Notes under the pieces: model-generated
Told to the model about the DNA's origin: nothing
The model's database searches: none
The model's input: the letters and a program-made list of their open reading frames with translations, nothing else
Translations under genes and position numbers: made by a program
NCBI RefSeq assembly: GCF_000143965.1
Contig: NC_014365.1
Coordinates: 1,019,501-1,083,500, forward strand
Direction of reading: 5' to 3'
Origin: Desulfarculus baarsii DSM 2075
GTDB taxonomy: Bacteria > Desulfobacterota > Desulfarculia > Desulfarculales > Desulfarculaceae
Length of the DNA stretch: 64,000 nt
Part shown: in pieces, positions 55,386 to 63,408 of the stretch
Numbering within the stretch: the first letter of the stretch is position 1
How the letters are laid out: each line of letters opens with the position of its first letter

Positions 55386-56092
55386 TCGGACAGGCGAGCC
55401 AGGGCCTGGCGCAGCTCGGCGGCCGAGGCCGGCGCGTCCCCGATGCGGTTGTTGAGGATGTCCTCGTTGGATGCGTCAGCATTATAATATAGATCGTCGG
55501 CCTCGGCGTCGGCTTCGATGACCACGCTCTGCAACGAGGCCCCGGCGAACAAGCCCTGGGCCCGCGAATACGAATAGACGTCGGCGCGCATGTTGGCCGC
55601 CGCCAGCGAGGCCTCGGTCTGCCGGCCCAGCGGACCGGCCGCCGCCGAGGCGTCCACGCCCAGTTGCAGCTTGTTTCGCATCACCCCGCTCAGGCCCTTG
55701 TCGGTCATGATCACCATCAGCAGGTCGGCCGATTGGGCCCCGGCCTGAAAACCGATGCTGGCCGCGCCCATGTGGAAAAAGGCCGGCGGACTCCATGCGC
55801 CGTCGGCCTGACGCACCAAGACCACGCCCATGCCCAGTTTGCCGCCGAAGATCAGGCCCACCCGCAGCGTCCCCGGAAAAATGGCCACGGCCTTGGCCCG
55901 GCGCAGCAGATAACGCGCCGCGTCGGCGTCGGGGGCCTCGGCCGCCTCCAATAGCACCAAATGCGCGCGACGCACCACCAACTCGGCGTCGTGGGCGTTG
56001 GAGACGAACGTGGGCGTGGCGCAGCCGGGGGCCAGCGCCGTCAGCGCCAAAACGGCCAGCGTGGCCAGGGCGGTCAAAAACTTACGTGTCAT
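55382..56092 (-). CDS. SYLF/YSC84-domain lipoprotein
   Basis: A 236-residue protein with a lipoprotein signal ending APGC (Cys24) and a SYLF domain (about 60-210), with AKAVAIFPGTLRVGLIFGG and the MTDKGLSGVMRNKLQLGVDAS segment. SYLF domains bind phosphoinositides in eukaryotes; bacterial members are outer-membrane or periplasmic lipoproteins of unclear function. It overlaps the TPR gene upstream by 11 bases. Confidence 0.88.
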   Translation of the reverse strand: MTRKFLTALATLAVLALTALAPGCATPTFVSNAHDAELVVRRAHLVLLEAAEAPDADAARYLLRRAKAVAIFPGTLRVGLIFGGKLGMGVVLVRQADGAWSPPAFFHMGAASIGFQAGAQSADLLMVIMTDKGLSGVMRNKLQLGVDASAAAGPLGRQTEASLAAANMRADVYSYSRAQGLFAGASLQSVVIEADAEADDLYYNADASNEDILNNRIGDAPASAAELRQALARLSD

Positions 56093-56825
56093 CGCGCGGT
56101 GCTCCATCCTGTTCTTCCAGGCCCAGGCGGGCTATCTCGGCCCGCACCTCGCGGGCCTGCTGGACCATGCCCAGCCCCAGGAACGTGGCCGCCGCCCGGT
56201 GCAATGCGCCCCGGGCCACCTCGGGCCGGCCCAGTTGGGCCTCCAGCGAGCCCACCGCCACGTAGGCCAGGGCCACTCGCTGGGGTTCGCCCAGCTTCTC
56301 GGCCAGGGCCCCGTGGCGACGATAGGTGGCCAAGGCCCGTTCGACCCGGCCCAGGCGGCGTTGCAGCGGGGCCAGGTATTGCAACAGCAAAAGCACGCTG
56401 ACTTCGTCGCCGGCCTGGTCGGCCTGGGCCAGTAGGTTTTCCAACTCCGCGGCGGCCTCGGCCGTGCGCCCCAGGCGATCCAGGGCGCGGGCGCGCAACT
56501 CCACGGCCTGGAAGACGACCTCCGGCGGGGCTTCTTGCCGAAAGATGGCCAGGGCTTGGTCAAGTTTGGCCAAGGCCGCCTGGCCATCGCCCGTGGCCAG
56601 GGTCAGTTCGGCCTGTTTTTGCAACACATGGGCCAGGCCCAGGCGATTTTCCAGCTTTTCACAGAGGTATTGGGCCTCGTCAAAGGCTTCTTCGGCCTGG
56701 GTCAGGCGGTTGCGTTGCAGATAGGCCACGCCCAGGCGATAAAGGGCGTTGGCCACGCCTTCGTCGGAATCGACGTGACGCATTTCTTGCAGGCGATCCA
56801 GGGCGTCTTGCAGGTTGATTTTCAT
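56082..56825 (-). CDS. Cytoplasmic TPR protein
   Basis: A 247-residue protein of about six tetratricopeptide repeats (VANALYRLGVAYLQRNRLTQ, AHVLQKQAELTLATGDGQ and others) without a signal peptide. Function unknown. It follows yjbQ by 17 bp and overlaps the SYLF lipoprotein gene, so all three are likely one unit. Confidence 0.85.
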   Translation of the reverse strand: MKINLQDALDRLQEMRHVDSDEGVANALYRLGVAYLQRNRLTQAEEAFDEAQYLCEKLENRLGLAHVLQKQAELTLATGDGQAALAKLDQALAIFRQEAPPEVVFQAVELRARALDRLGRTAEAAAELENLLAQADQAGDEVSVLLLLQYLAPLQRRLGRVERALATYRRHGALAEKLGEPQRVALAYVAVGSLEAQLGRPEVARGALHRAAATFLGLGMVQQAREVRAEIARLGLEEQDGAPRDDT

Positions 56826-56842
56826 CGCTGGCTCCGTGGCCG

Positions 56843-57244
56843 TCAGCCGGCCGAGACGTCCACCAGGGCCCGCCGTCGGCGCGGCCCGTCAAACTCCATG
56901 AAAAACAGGCCCTGCCACTGGCCCAGGCCCAATCGGCCGCCGCTGACCGGCGCGCGCGCGGAGCTGCCGGTGAGGATGGCCTTGATGTGGGCGGCGCTGT
57001 TGCCCTCCTGGTGGGCGTAGCTGGCCGACCAGGGAACAAGGCCTTCCAGGGCGCGCAGGACGTCGGCCATCACCGCCGGATCGGCGGCCTCGTTGATCGT
57101 CACCGCCGCGGTGGTGTGAGGCACGAAAATCGTGCACCAGCCGTCCTTCACGCCGCTTTGGGCCACGATCCGCCGCGCCTGGTCGGTGATCTCGATGGCT
57201 TGGGCGCGGGCGGTGGTTTCGATAAAAATCGTCTCGCGGGGCAT
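56843..57244 (-). CDS. yjbQ: YjbQ/UPF0047 family protein
   Basis: A 133-residue protein of the UPF0047/YjbQ family. The conserved FVPHTTAAVTINEAADPAV motif, the AHQEGNSAAHIKA histidines and GQWQGLFFMEFDGPR are all present. The family has weak thiamine-phosphate synthase activity and an uncertain true role. AAGGAG precedes ATG 57244. Confidence 0.92.
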   Translation of the reverse strand: MPRETIFIETTARAQAIEITDQARRIVAQSGVKDGWCTIFVPHTTAAVTINEAADPAVMADVLRALEGLVPWSASYAHQEGNSAAHIKAILTGSSARAPVSGGRLGLGQWQGLFFMEFDGPRRRRALVDVSAG

Positions 57245-57400
57245 GGCTCGCTCCTTGGACGCCGAAGCTGGTCCACGCTTCGGCCGGGTCATTCTAGCAA
57301 GGCTGGACGCGCGCCAGAAGCAAAAAGCGCTCCAGCCTTGACAGCCGCCCCGTCCATGGGCAGACTTTTGCGGCAAGGACGCCGCCACACAGGAGAGAAC

Positions 57401-58063
57401 ATGAAACTAGCCGACGGGTTGCACGCCTTCGTCTGGACCCAGCCAAACATCAACAATTGCAACGCTTACTTCATCGACGGCCAGACCCCCACCCTCATCG
57501 ACCCCGGCCACGCCCAGTTGTTCGGCCATGTCGAGATGGGCCTCTCGCGCGATGGCTTGGTCAACAAGCCCAAGCTGACCATCGTCACCCATTGCCACCC
57601 CGATCACCTCGAAGCCGCCGAGCCCCTGCAACGGGCCGGCGTGCTGCTGGCCCTGGGCGCCCAGGAGGACGAATACCTCAAGGGCGATGGCCGCCGCCTG
57701 GCCGCCGCCCTGGGCATGAGCTTCCCCGAGATCGTCCCGGACATGTTTCTGCAAGAGGGCTCGCTGACCCTGGGCCAAGAGGAGTTGCAGGTCTTCGTGA
57801 CACCCGGCCATTCGCCGGGCCATATCTGCCTCTACTGGCCGCGCCACAAGGCCCTGTTCAGCGGCGACCTGATCTTCGCCCAAGGCGTGGGCCGGGTGGA
57901 CTTCCCCGGCGGCGACGGCGCGCAACTCAAGGCCTCGATCATGCGCATGGCCGGCCTGGACGTGGAGTGGGTCTTGCCCGGCCACGGCCCGATCATCAAG
58001 GGCAAGCAGAACGTTCAGCGCAATTTCGAACTGATCGAGAAAATGTATTTCGGCATGATCTGA
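57401..58063 (+). CDS. Metallo-beta-lactamase-fold hydrolase, glyoxalase II-like
   Basis: A 220-residue MBL-fold protein. The zinc motif is HCHPDHLEA, followed by TPGHSPGHICLYW, FSGDLIF and PGHGP. It resembles glyoxalase II-type thioester hydrolases, but the substrate is not evident from sequence. AGGAGAG stands before ATG 57401. It is apparently monocistronic; a 9-bp hairpin follows its stop. Confidence 0.88.
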   Translation: MKLADGLHAFVWTQPNINNCNAYFIDGQTPTLIDPGHAQLFGHVEMGLSRDGLVNKPKLTIVTHCHPDHLEAAEPLQRAGVLLALGAQEDEYLKGDGRRLAAALGMSFPEIVPDMFLQEGSLTLGQEELQVFVTPGHSPGHICLYWPRHKALFSGDLIFAQGVGRVDFPGGDGAQLKASIMRMAGLDVEWVLPGHGPIIKGKQNVQRNFELIEKMYFGMI

Positions 58064-58067
58064 CCCT

Positions 58068-58095
58068 TGGCGGCGGTCGACGCCGGCCGCCGCCA
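58068..58095. repeat. GC-rich hairpin between convergent genes
   Basis: TGGCGGCGG and its exact complement flank a 10-base loop, four bases after the metallo-hydrolase stop. No T-run; may act with Rho or protect mRNA ends. Confidence 0.5.
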
Positions 58096-58105
58096 GGATC
58101 GTTTG

Positions 58106-58639
58106 TCAGGCCACGGCCCGTTGCAGGGCCTGGGCCGCCTCTTGCACGGCTTGCAGGTGAGGGGCCAGGGCCTTTTGCGTGCGCAGCTCCAGGTCGGGCA
58201 ACGACAGCGGGTTGGGCAGCACCGCCGAGCCGCCGATGCCCATGCGGGCCAGGTCGTCGGCCATCACCGCCGCCAAGTCGGCGTAGAGCTGGCCGGCCGC
58301 CTGGAAACGGCCCCGCGCCGCCGTGATCAGGGCCGCCAATTTGTCCTTGGCCCGATCCAAGGGCAGGGCGGCCAGGCCATCGACGGCCAGATCGTCGCCA
58401 TTCAACAGGGCCTCGACAAAATGCTCCAACGCCGCGGCCAGGGCGGGGCGCCTTTGCTCCTCCGGCCTGGCCGCCAAAAGCTCGGCCATTGCCGCGCCGT
58501 CCACGTCGCCGCTGAGAAAACGCCGGGCGGCCGCCTGACCGTGTTTGCGGCCTTCCTCCTTGGCCGTGTCCTCGACCCGGCCCATCATGGCCTCGGCCCG
58601 CTCCAGGGCTATCTCCAAGCTGGATTTGATCAGAGCCAA
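58106..58639 (-). CDS. Helical hypothetical protein downstream of pyrR
   Basis: A 177-residue, Ala/Leu-rich, mostly helical protein with no signal peptide or cysteines. I do not recognise a family. It starts at TTG 58639 with GGAG eight bases upstream and follows pyrR by 35 bp, so they are probably co-transcribed. The amino-acid pattern and codon use are normal for the genome, which favours a real gene. Confidence 0.65.
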   Translation of the reverse strand: MALIKSSLEIALERAEAMMGRVEDTAKEEGRKHGQAAARRFLSGDVDGAAMAELLAARPEEQRRPALAAALEHFVEALLNGDDLAVDGLAALPLDRAKDKLAALITAARGRFQAAGQLYADLAAVMADDLARMGIGGSAVLPNPLSLPDLELRTQKALAPHLQAVQEAAQALQRAVA

Positions 58640-58674
58640 TCGGTCATCTCCGCGAAAAAATGTCGCAATAAAAC

Positions 58675-59241
58675 CTACAAGCCGGCCAGGCCCGCCCCCG
58701 CCTGGCGCTGGCGCACGACCCGATCGTCGCCGGGCGTGCCGCCCAGCAACACGTCGATGCGTTCGCCCTTGGCGCAGGCGATGGTCTGGCCCACGTAATC
58801 GGGCTGAATGGGCAGTTCGCGTCCGCCGCGATCGACGAGCACCGCCAGGCGCGCCACGCGCGGCCGGCCGAAATCCATCAATTCGTCCAGCGCCGCCCGC
58901 ACCGTGCGCCCGGTGAAAAGCACGTCGTCGACCAGGATGATCTCGCGGTCATCGACGGGGAAGGTGATGTCGGTGCGTCGCACCACCGGCCGGTCGGTGC
59001 GCATGGTCCAGTCGTCGCGGTATAGGGTGATGTCGATGGCCCCGATCTTGGGCGGCGCGCCGGTGGCGCGGGCCAGGCCGTGGGCCAGGCGGGTGGCCAA
59101 CTCCTCGCCGCCACGACGGATGGCCACCAGGCACAGCTCGGCCGGCGCGGGCGAACCCGCCTGGATGGCCGAGGTCAACGCCGCGATCATCCGGGCGATC
59201 TGGGGAGCGGTGAGCACGATCTCCGAGCGGCTGGCGGGCAT
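58675..59241 (-). CDS. pyrR: Bifunctional PyrR: pyr operon regulator / uracil phosphoribosyltransferase-type
   Basis: A 188-residue PRTase-fold protein. The PRPP loop IILVDDVLFTGRTVRAALDE and LVDRGGRELPIQPDYVG are the PyrR signature. In Bacilli it binds pyr mRNA leaders; in this group its regulatory target is not established. GGAGGG precedes ATG 59241. No pyr genes are next to it. Confidence 0.92.
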   Translation of the reverse strand: MPASRSEIVLTAPQIARMIAALTSAIQAGSPAPAELCLVAIRRGGEELATRLAHGLARATGAPPKIGAIDITLYRDDWTMRTDRPVVRRTDITFPVDDREIILVDDVLFTGRTVRAALDELMDFGRPRVARLAVLVDRGGRELPIQPDYVGQTIACAKGERIDVLLGGTPGDDRVVRQRQAGAGLAGL

Positions 59242-59647
59242 GATCCCTCCGCGCTGGGGCCCGCTGGGCCCGGTTTGCCTGGGGCCGACGTCGACCACGC
59301 CGGCGTCTGGGCCGATTAGAGGCTGCTGCACGCTTAAACATAACAAATGTTGTAAAAACAAATAATTACCTGTGAAACATGCATCATGCCGTGCGGCAGC
59401 CGAGGCGCGCCATGGATGGCGCGCCAAATCGCGAGCCTGATTAGGCGAGCGATTTGGGAGGCTTGGCAAAACCGCGCTTTTGCCAAGCCGATGCTGCACG
59501 GGGCAGGACGCCCCCGTGCAGCACTCTCGATTAAGGCATTGTAGCAAAACGCGCCGAACCTCGCACGCGGCGGCATGGGCGCTGGCGCTTTTTTCCTTCA
59601 GCCCCCTTGACCAGCGGACGCGGCCGAATTATAAATGTAGCGGTCAT
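59242..59647. other. Intergenic region upstream of pyrR
   Basis: A 406 bp non-coding gap. Next to pyrR it is AT-rich (59335-59385). The rest is taken up by the hairpin cluster at 59387-59522, listed separately. If pyrR is transcribed from beyond it, the cluster would lie in the pyrR leader. No clear promoter was found. Confidence 0.5.
59387..59522. repeat. Structured element: cluster of four to five adjacent hairpins
   Basis: H1 TGCCGTGCGGCA (59387-59398). H2 GGCGCGCCA/TGGCGCGCC around TGGA (59404-59425). H3 CAAATCGC/GCGATTTG with inner GCCT/AGGC and facing GA-GA (59425-59456). H4, 12-bp perfect arms GGCTTGGCAAAA/TTTTGCCAAGCC (59460-59489). H5, 11-bp arms GCTGCACGGGG/CCCCGTGCAGC (59493-59522). 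Only a few bases separate them. H5 recurs in altered form at 31916-31944. It may be a mobile repeat (MITE-like) or a structured RNA; strand unknown. Confidence 0.7.
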
Positions 59648-59735
59648 GCCGGAGTGGCGGAATTGGTAGACGCAGGGGACTCAAAATCCCCCACTCCTTG
59701 CGGGTATGAGAGTTCGAGTCTCTCCTCCGGCACCA
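59648..59735 (+). tRNA. tRNA-Leu (anticodon CAA)
   Basis: A class II tRNA: acceptor GCCGGAG/CTCCGGC, anticodon loop CTCAAAA (CAA) on stem GGGGA/TCCCC, long variable arm, T loop TTCGAGT, encoded CCA at 59733-59735. Confidence 0.95.
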
Positions 59736-59746
59736 ATAAAATCAAT

Positions 59747-59774
59747 GGTCAGCCTCTGTGGCTGGCCTTTTTTT
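59747..59774 (+). terminator. Rho-independent terminator of tRNA-Leu
   Basis: GGTCAGCC and GGCTGGCC (one G-T pair) around TCTGT, then seven T. Confidence 0.85.
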
Positions 59775-60304
59775 GTGGCGCAATCAGCTTGTGCGCCTTT
59801 TTCGCGCCTGGTGGATCGGCTGGTGTGTTCGGAGCATCGCCTAGCTGTAAACGCTTAAGATCTTGTTCACACGGTTCCAGAAGTAGAGACTGGTGATTGC
59901 CACGTCAACCCTGACGCCGCCGCCAGCGGTGGGACCATCTCCGGGTGGCCCCTTGCGGCGACTGTTTTGGCCTTTTCACCTTTGGCGGGCCATCCAGAAA
60001 AGTCTCGCCGTCGCCACTCTTTCGCGCCGCCATAGCCAACACCTGCGCGCCAACAACGTCCCGCTGCTGGCGGACTGACAGCCGCTCCGCGCCAGCGAAC
60101 AGCCGCCATTCTCACACCGGTTTTCGCGTTTTGTCTGACAGATTTTTGCATTTCGTTTTATCGCTCGCGGCGGGGAGGCTTCGGGAGCGCCCGAGGCGCT
60201 GGCCGTAAATTGACTGGCCGGCCAATTTTGGCCTTGACAAGCGAATGGCGTTCGGTGGAATGATGGATATTCGTTAAACGTTGTTTTGCGGAGTTGGGGC
60301 GGTT
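59775..60304. other. 530 bp intergenic region before the TetR gene
   Basis: No ORF here looks real and I saw no integrase, IS element or duplicated tRNA end. At its right end lie TGGCCGGCCA (60215-60224), TTGACA (60234-60239) without a good -10, and CGAAT...ATTCG (60242-60272), which could be operator half-sites for the TetR regulator. Confidence 0.4.
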
Positions 60305-60937
60305 ATGGTGGTGGCCAGTCGTCGGGAGCGAGAGAAGCTGTTGCGTCGGCGGCAGATCATGGACGCGGCGCGGGAGGTGTTCGCGGCCAGGGGTTTTGGC
60401 CGGGCGACGATGGAGCAGATCGCCGAGCGCGCCGAGTACAAGCCGGCCACGCTTTATCTATATTTCAAGAACAAGCAGGAGCTTTACACCAGCCTGACAA
60501 TGGAGCTGATGGAGCGCATCAGTGGCCGGTTCACGGCGTGGGCTGGCCAAGCCGGCCTGGGGCCGATGGAAAAGCTGGGCCAACTGCCCGATCTGATGTG
60601 CGAAATATATGATTATGATCCCACGGTGCTGGTGGCGTTGTTTCGTTTGCAGGCCAGCCAGGGTTTGCAGCATTTGGCGGCCGAGACCATCGCCGAGTTG
60701 AACGGCCATGCGCGGCGGGCCATGGGCTGCATGGCCGAGGTTTTCGCCGACGCCATGGATCGTGGACTGTTGCGGCGCCATCATCCCAACGCCATGGCCG
60801 ACAGCGCCTGGGCGATCTTCACGGGCATGGTTTTGTGGGAAGAGAGCAAGCGTTTTTTCGATGGGCGCAAGCAATATCTCAAGCCGACGCTGAAATTGGC
60901 CGTGGACCTGCTGATCGCCGGCGCGGCCCGCAAATAA
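60305..60937 (+). CDS. TetR-family transcriptional regulator of the acyl-CoA cluster
   Basis: A 210-residue TetR protein. The HTH lies at about 25-50 (ATMEQIAERAEYKPATLYLYF) and the helical ligand domain follows. It is the first gene of a rightward set with thiolase, OB-fold, HSD10-type dehydrogenase and acyl-CoA dehydrogenase, 21 bp before the thiolase. By analogy with FadR/PsrA-type TetR proteins it probably senses an acyl-CoA; the ligand is unknown. Confidence 0.9.
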   Translation: MVVASRREREKLLRRRQIMDAAREVFAARGFGRATMEQIAERAEYKPATLYLYFKNKQELYTSLTMELMERISGRFTAWAGQAGLGPMEKLGQLPDLMCEIYDYDPTVLVALFRLQASQGLQHLAAETIAELNGHARRAMGCMAEVFADAMDRGLLRRHHPNAMADSAWAIFTGMVLWEESKRFFDGRKQYLKPTLKLAVDLLIAGAARK

Positions 60938-60958
60938 ACCGGGGCGGGAGAGTATCCG

Positions 60959-62125
60959 ATGAGAGAAGTTGCCGTCATTGGCGTGGGGATGACCAAGTTC
61001 GGCGTCTCCGACAAGACCAACATAGAGTTGTTCAGCCAGGCCGCCCTGGAGGCCATTGGCGAGGCCGGGTTGGAGCCCGGCGACATGGAGGCGTTGTTTT
61101 TCGGCAACTGCCTGGGCGATTTCGAGGAGGGCCAACTGCACATGGCGCCTTTCGCGGCGGCGGCCATCGGCATGCCGACGACGGCCCCGGCCACGCGTTT
61201 CGAGGCGGCCTGCGCCACGGCCACGGTGGCCATGCGTCACGCGGTGCTGTTGGTGGCGGCGGGGGTTTATGACGTGGCCTTGGTTGGCGGGGCGGAGCGC
61301 TGCCTGCGCATGGGCACCGATCTGGCCACCCGCGCCTTCGCCATGGCTTCCGACGCCTATTACGAAGGCCCCACGGGCGTGACTTTCCCGGCTGTTTTCG
61401 CCATGGCCACGCACATGTACGCGGCCAAGCACGGCGTGGAGTTGAGCGAACTAAAGCGTTGCATGGCCGAGGTTTCGGTGAAAAACCACCGCCATGGCGC
61501 GTTGAATCCGCTGGCGCAGTTCCAGAAGGAGATCGACCTCGACAAGGTTCTGAAGGGGCCGATGATCGCCGATCCGCTGCAACTTTTCGATTGCTGCCCG
61601 TTTTCCGACGGAGCCACGGCCTGCGTGGTGGTTGCGGCCGAAAGGGCCAAGGCCGCGCCCAAGCAGCCGATATGGGTGGCCGGCATGGGCCAGGCCAGCG
61701 CCGGGCCGCTCTACGCCCAGGGCGATCTGACCCGCGTGCGCGCCCGCGAGGCGGCGGTGGCGGCTTCTTACAAGCAGGCCGGCCTGACTGCGGCGGACAT
61801 CGATGTGGTCGAGCTGCACGACTGCTTCACCATCGCCGAGATATTGGCCCTGGAGGCGCTGGGCTTTTACGAGTTCGGCCAGGGCTACGCGGCGGCGGCC
61901 AAGGGCGAGACGACCTTTGGCGGCAAGGTGGTGGTCAACCCCTCGGGCGGGCTCAAGGCCAAGGGGCACCCCATCGGGGCCACGGGCACGGGCCAGGTCT
62001 ACGAGATCGTCAAGCAGTTGCGCGGCGAGTGCGGCCCGCGCCAGGTGGCGGGGGCCAAGGTGGGCATGGTCGACACGCTGGGCGGCGATCTGGGCACGGT
62101 TTGCAATTTGATTCTGAGGAGTTGA
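60959..62125 (+). CDS. Thiolase-family acyl-CoA acyltransferase (SCP2/BbsB type)
   Basis: A 388-residue thiolase of the SCP-x/archaeal type, not the FadA type. The nucleophile is in FEAACATATVAM, with VELHDCFTIAEIL and the C-terminal VNPSGGLKAKGHPIGATGTGQ. Enzymes of this type need a separate small OB-fold/zinc-ribbon partner, and one is encoded three bases downstream. It should cleave a 3-ketoacyl-CoA; chain type is unknown. Confidence 0.9.
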   Translation: MREVAVIGVGMTKFGVSDKTNIELFSQAALEAIGEAGLEPGDMEALFFGNCLGDFEEGQLHMAPFAAAAIGMPTTAPATRFEAACATATVAMRHAVLLVAAGVYDVALVGGAERCLRMGTDLATRAFAMASDAYYEGPTGVTFPAVFAMATHMYAAKHGVELSELKRCMAEVSVKNHRHGALNPLAQFQKEIDLDKVLKGPMIADPLQLFDCCPFSDGATACVVVAAERAKAAPKQPIWVAGMGQASAGPLYAQGDLTRVRAREAAVAASYKQAGLTAADIDVVELHDCFTIAEILALEALGFYEFGQGYAAAAKGETTFGGKVVVNPSGGLKAKGHPIGATGTGQVYEIVKQLRGECGPRQVAGAKVGMVDTLGGDLGTVCNLILRS

Positions 62126-62128
62126 GCC

Positions 62129-62530
62129 ATGGCGCAAGGTGTTTTTCTCAAGGATTATATCCAGGCCTTGGCCGAGGGCCGCTTGCTGGGCCAGCGTTGC
62201 GCGGCCTGTGGGGCGGTGACGTTTCCGCCCAAGGCCGTCTGCGCGGCTTGTGGCAAGGCCGAAAACGCGCCGGTCGAGCTTTCGGGCCAAGGCGAGCTGA
62301 CCACCTTCACCGTCTGCCGGGTGGCGCCCGAGGGCATGACGCCGCCTTACATCGTGGCCATGGCCAAGCTGGCCGAGGGTCCGTGCGTGATCGGCAATCT
62401 GGAGGGCGTCGCGGCCGATGACGCCGACATGAGCCTGATCGGCCGCCGGGTGCGCCTGGGGAGCAAACCGGCGGCCAGCAGATCCTACGCGGTCGATCAA
62501 TGTCGCGTGCTGACTTTCGAACTGGAGTGA
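62129..62530 (+). CDS. OB-fold / zinc-ribbon partner of the thiolase (DUF35)
   Basis: A 133-residue protein: an N-terminal helix (FLKDYIQALAEGRLLGQRC), a zinc ribbon with CAAC and CAAC (about 24-45), and an OB fold. DUF35 proteins form complexes with SCP-type thiolases and feed CoA to the active site, as seen for BbsA with BbsB and for archaeal HMG-CoA synthase complexes. GAGGAG precedes ATG 62129. Confidence 0.9.
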   Translation: MAQGVFLKDYIQALAEGRLLGQRCAACGAVTFPPKAVCAACGKAENAPVELSGQGELTTFTVCRVAPEGMTPPYIVAMAKLAEGPCVIGNLEGVAADDADMSLIGRRVRLGSKPAASRSYAVDQCRVLTFELE

Positions 62531-62585
62531 CAACCAGACGCCTTGGCGTCGTTATTTCATGAACCGTTTCGTGTGGGGGTATCAC

Positions 62586-63353
62586 ATGGATGCGAAAAAC
62601 ATCGTCGCCCTGGTCACTGGCGGAGCCTCGGGCCTGGGCGAGGCCACGGCGCGGGCCTTTGTGGCTGGCGGCGGCAAGGCGGCCATCTTCGACCTGGACG
62701 AGGCGCGTGGCCAGCAAATCGCCGCCGATCTGGGTCCGGCGGCCATCTTTTGCAAGGTCAACGTGGTCGACGAGGCCAGCGTGCAGGCGGGCGTGGCGGC
62801 GGCGTGCGCGGCCTTTGGCCTGGTCAACGTGGCGGTCAACTGCGCCGGCGTGGGCACGCCGGCCAAGGTGCTGGGCAAGGGCGGGCTGATGAGCCTGGAT
62901 TTCTGGAACAAGGTCATCGGCATCAACCTCACCGGCACCATGAACGTCATCCGCTACGCCGTGGAGAAAATGGCCGCCAACCAGCCCAACGCCGATGGCG
63001 AGCGCGGCGTGATCATCAACACCGCCTCGGTGGCCGCCTTCGAGGGCCAGGTGGGCCAGGCCGCCTACAGCGCCTCCAAGGGCGCGGTGGTGGCCATGAC
63101 CCTGCCGTTGGCCCGCGAGTTCGCGCCCATCGGCGTGCGGGTGATGACCGTGGCCCCGGGCATCTTCGAGACGCCCATGCTCAAGGGCCTGCCGGCCAAC
63201 GTGCAAGAGGCCCTGGGCAAGATGGTGCCCTTCCCCTCGCGCCTGGGCCGCGCCGAGGAGTTCGCCGCCCTGGCCGCGCATATCGTGCAAAACAGCATGC
63301 TAAACGGCGAGACGATCCGGCTTGACGGGGCCATCCGCATGCAGCCAAAGTAG
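62586..63353 (+). CDS. HSD10-type 3-hydroxyacyl-CoA dehydrogenase (SDR)
   Basis: A 255-residue short-chain dehydrogenase. The NAD motif is [13 protein letters not shown], the acidic residue FDLDEA favours NAD, and the catalytic set is Ser ([10 protein letters not shown]), Tyr and Lys (YSASKG). [17 protein letters not shown] and [15 protein letters not shown] are hallmarks of the HSD17B10/3-hydroxy-2-methylbutyryl-CoA dehydrogenase group. ATG 62586 was chosen because GGGGGT lies before it; 62559 would add nine residues. Confidence 0.92.
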   Translation: MDAKNIVALVTGGASGLGEATARAFVAGGGKAAIFDLDEARGQQIAADLGPAAIFCKVNVVDEASVQAGVAAACAAFGLVNVAVNCAGVGTPAKVLGKGGLMSLDFWNKVIGINLTGTMNVIRYAVEKMAANQPNADGERGVIINTASVAAFEGQVGQAAYSASKGAVVAMTLPLAREFAPIGVRVMTVAPGIFETPMLKGLPANVQEALGKMVPFPSRLGRAEEFAALAAHIVQNSMLNGETIRLDGAIRMQPK

Positions 63354-63408
63354 AAAAGGCCCATTGTTTATCGGGTTTTGTTTGCGCAGTAATTTTGGGA
63401 GGGACCAA

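Noticed and set aside
59648-60304. Integrated element at tRNA-Leu
   Set aside because: No integrase, no repeat of the tRNA 3' end and no phage-like genes in the following 530 bp.
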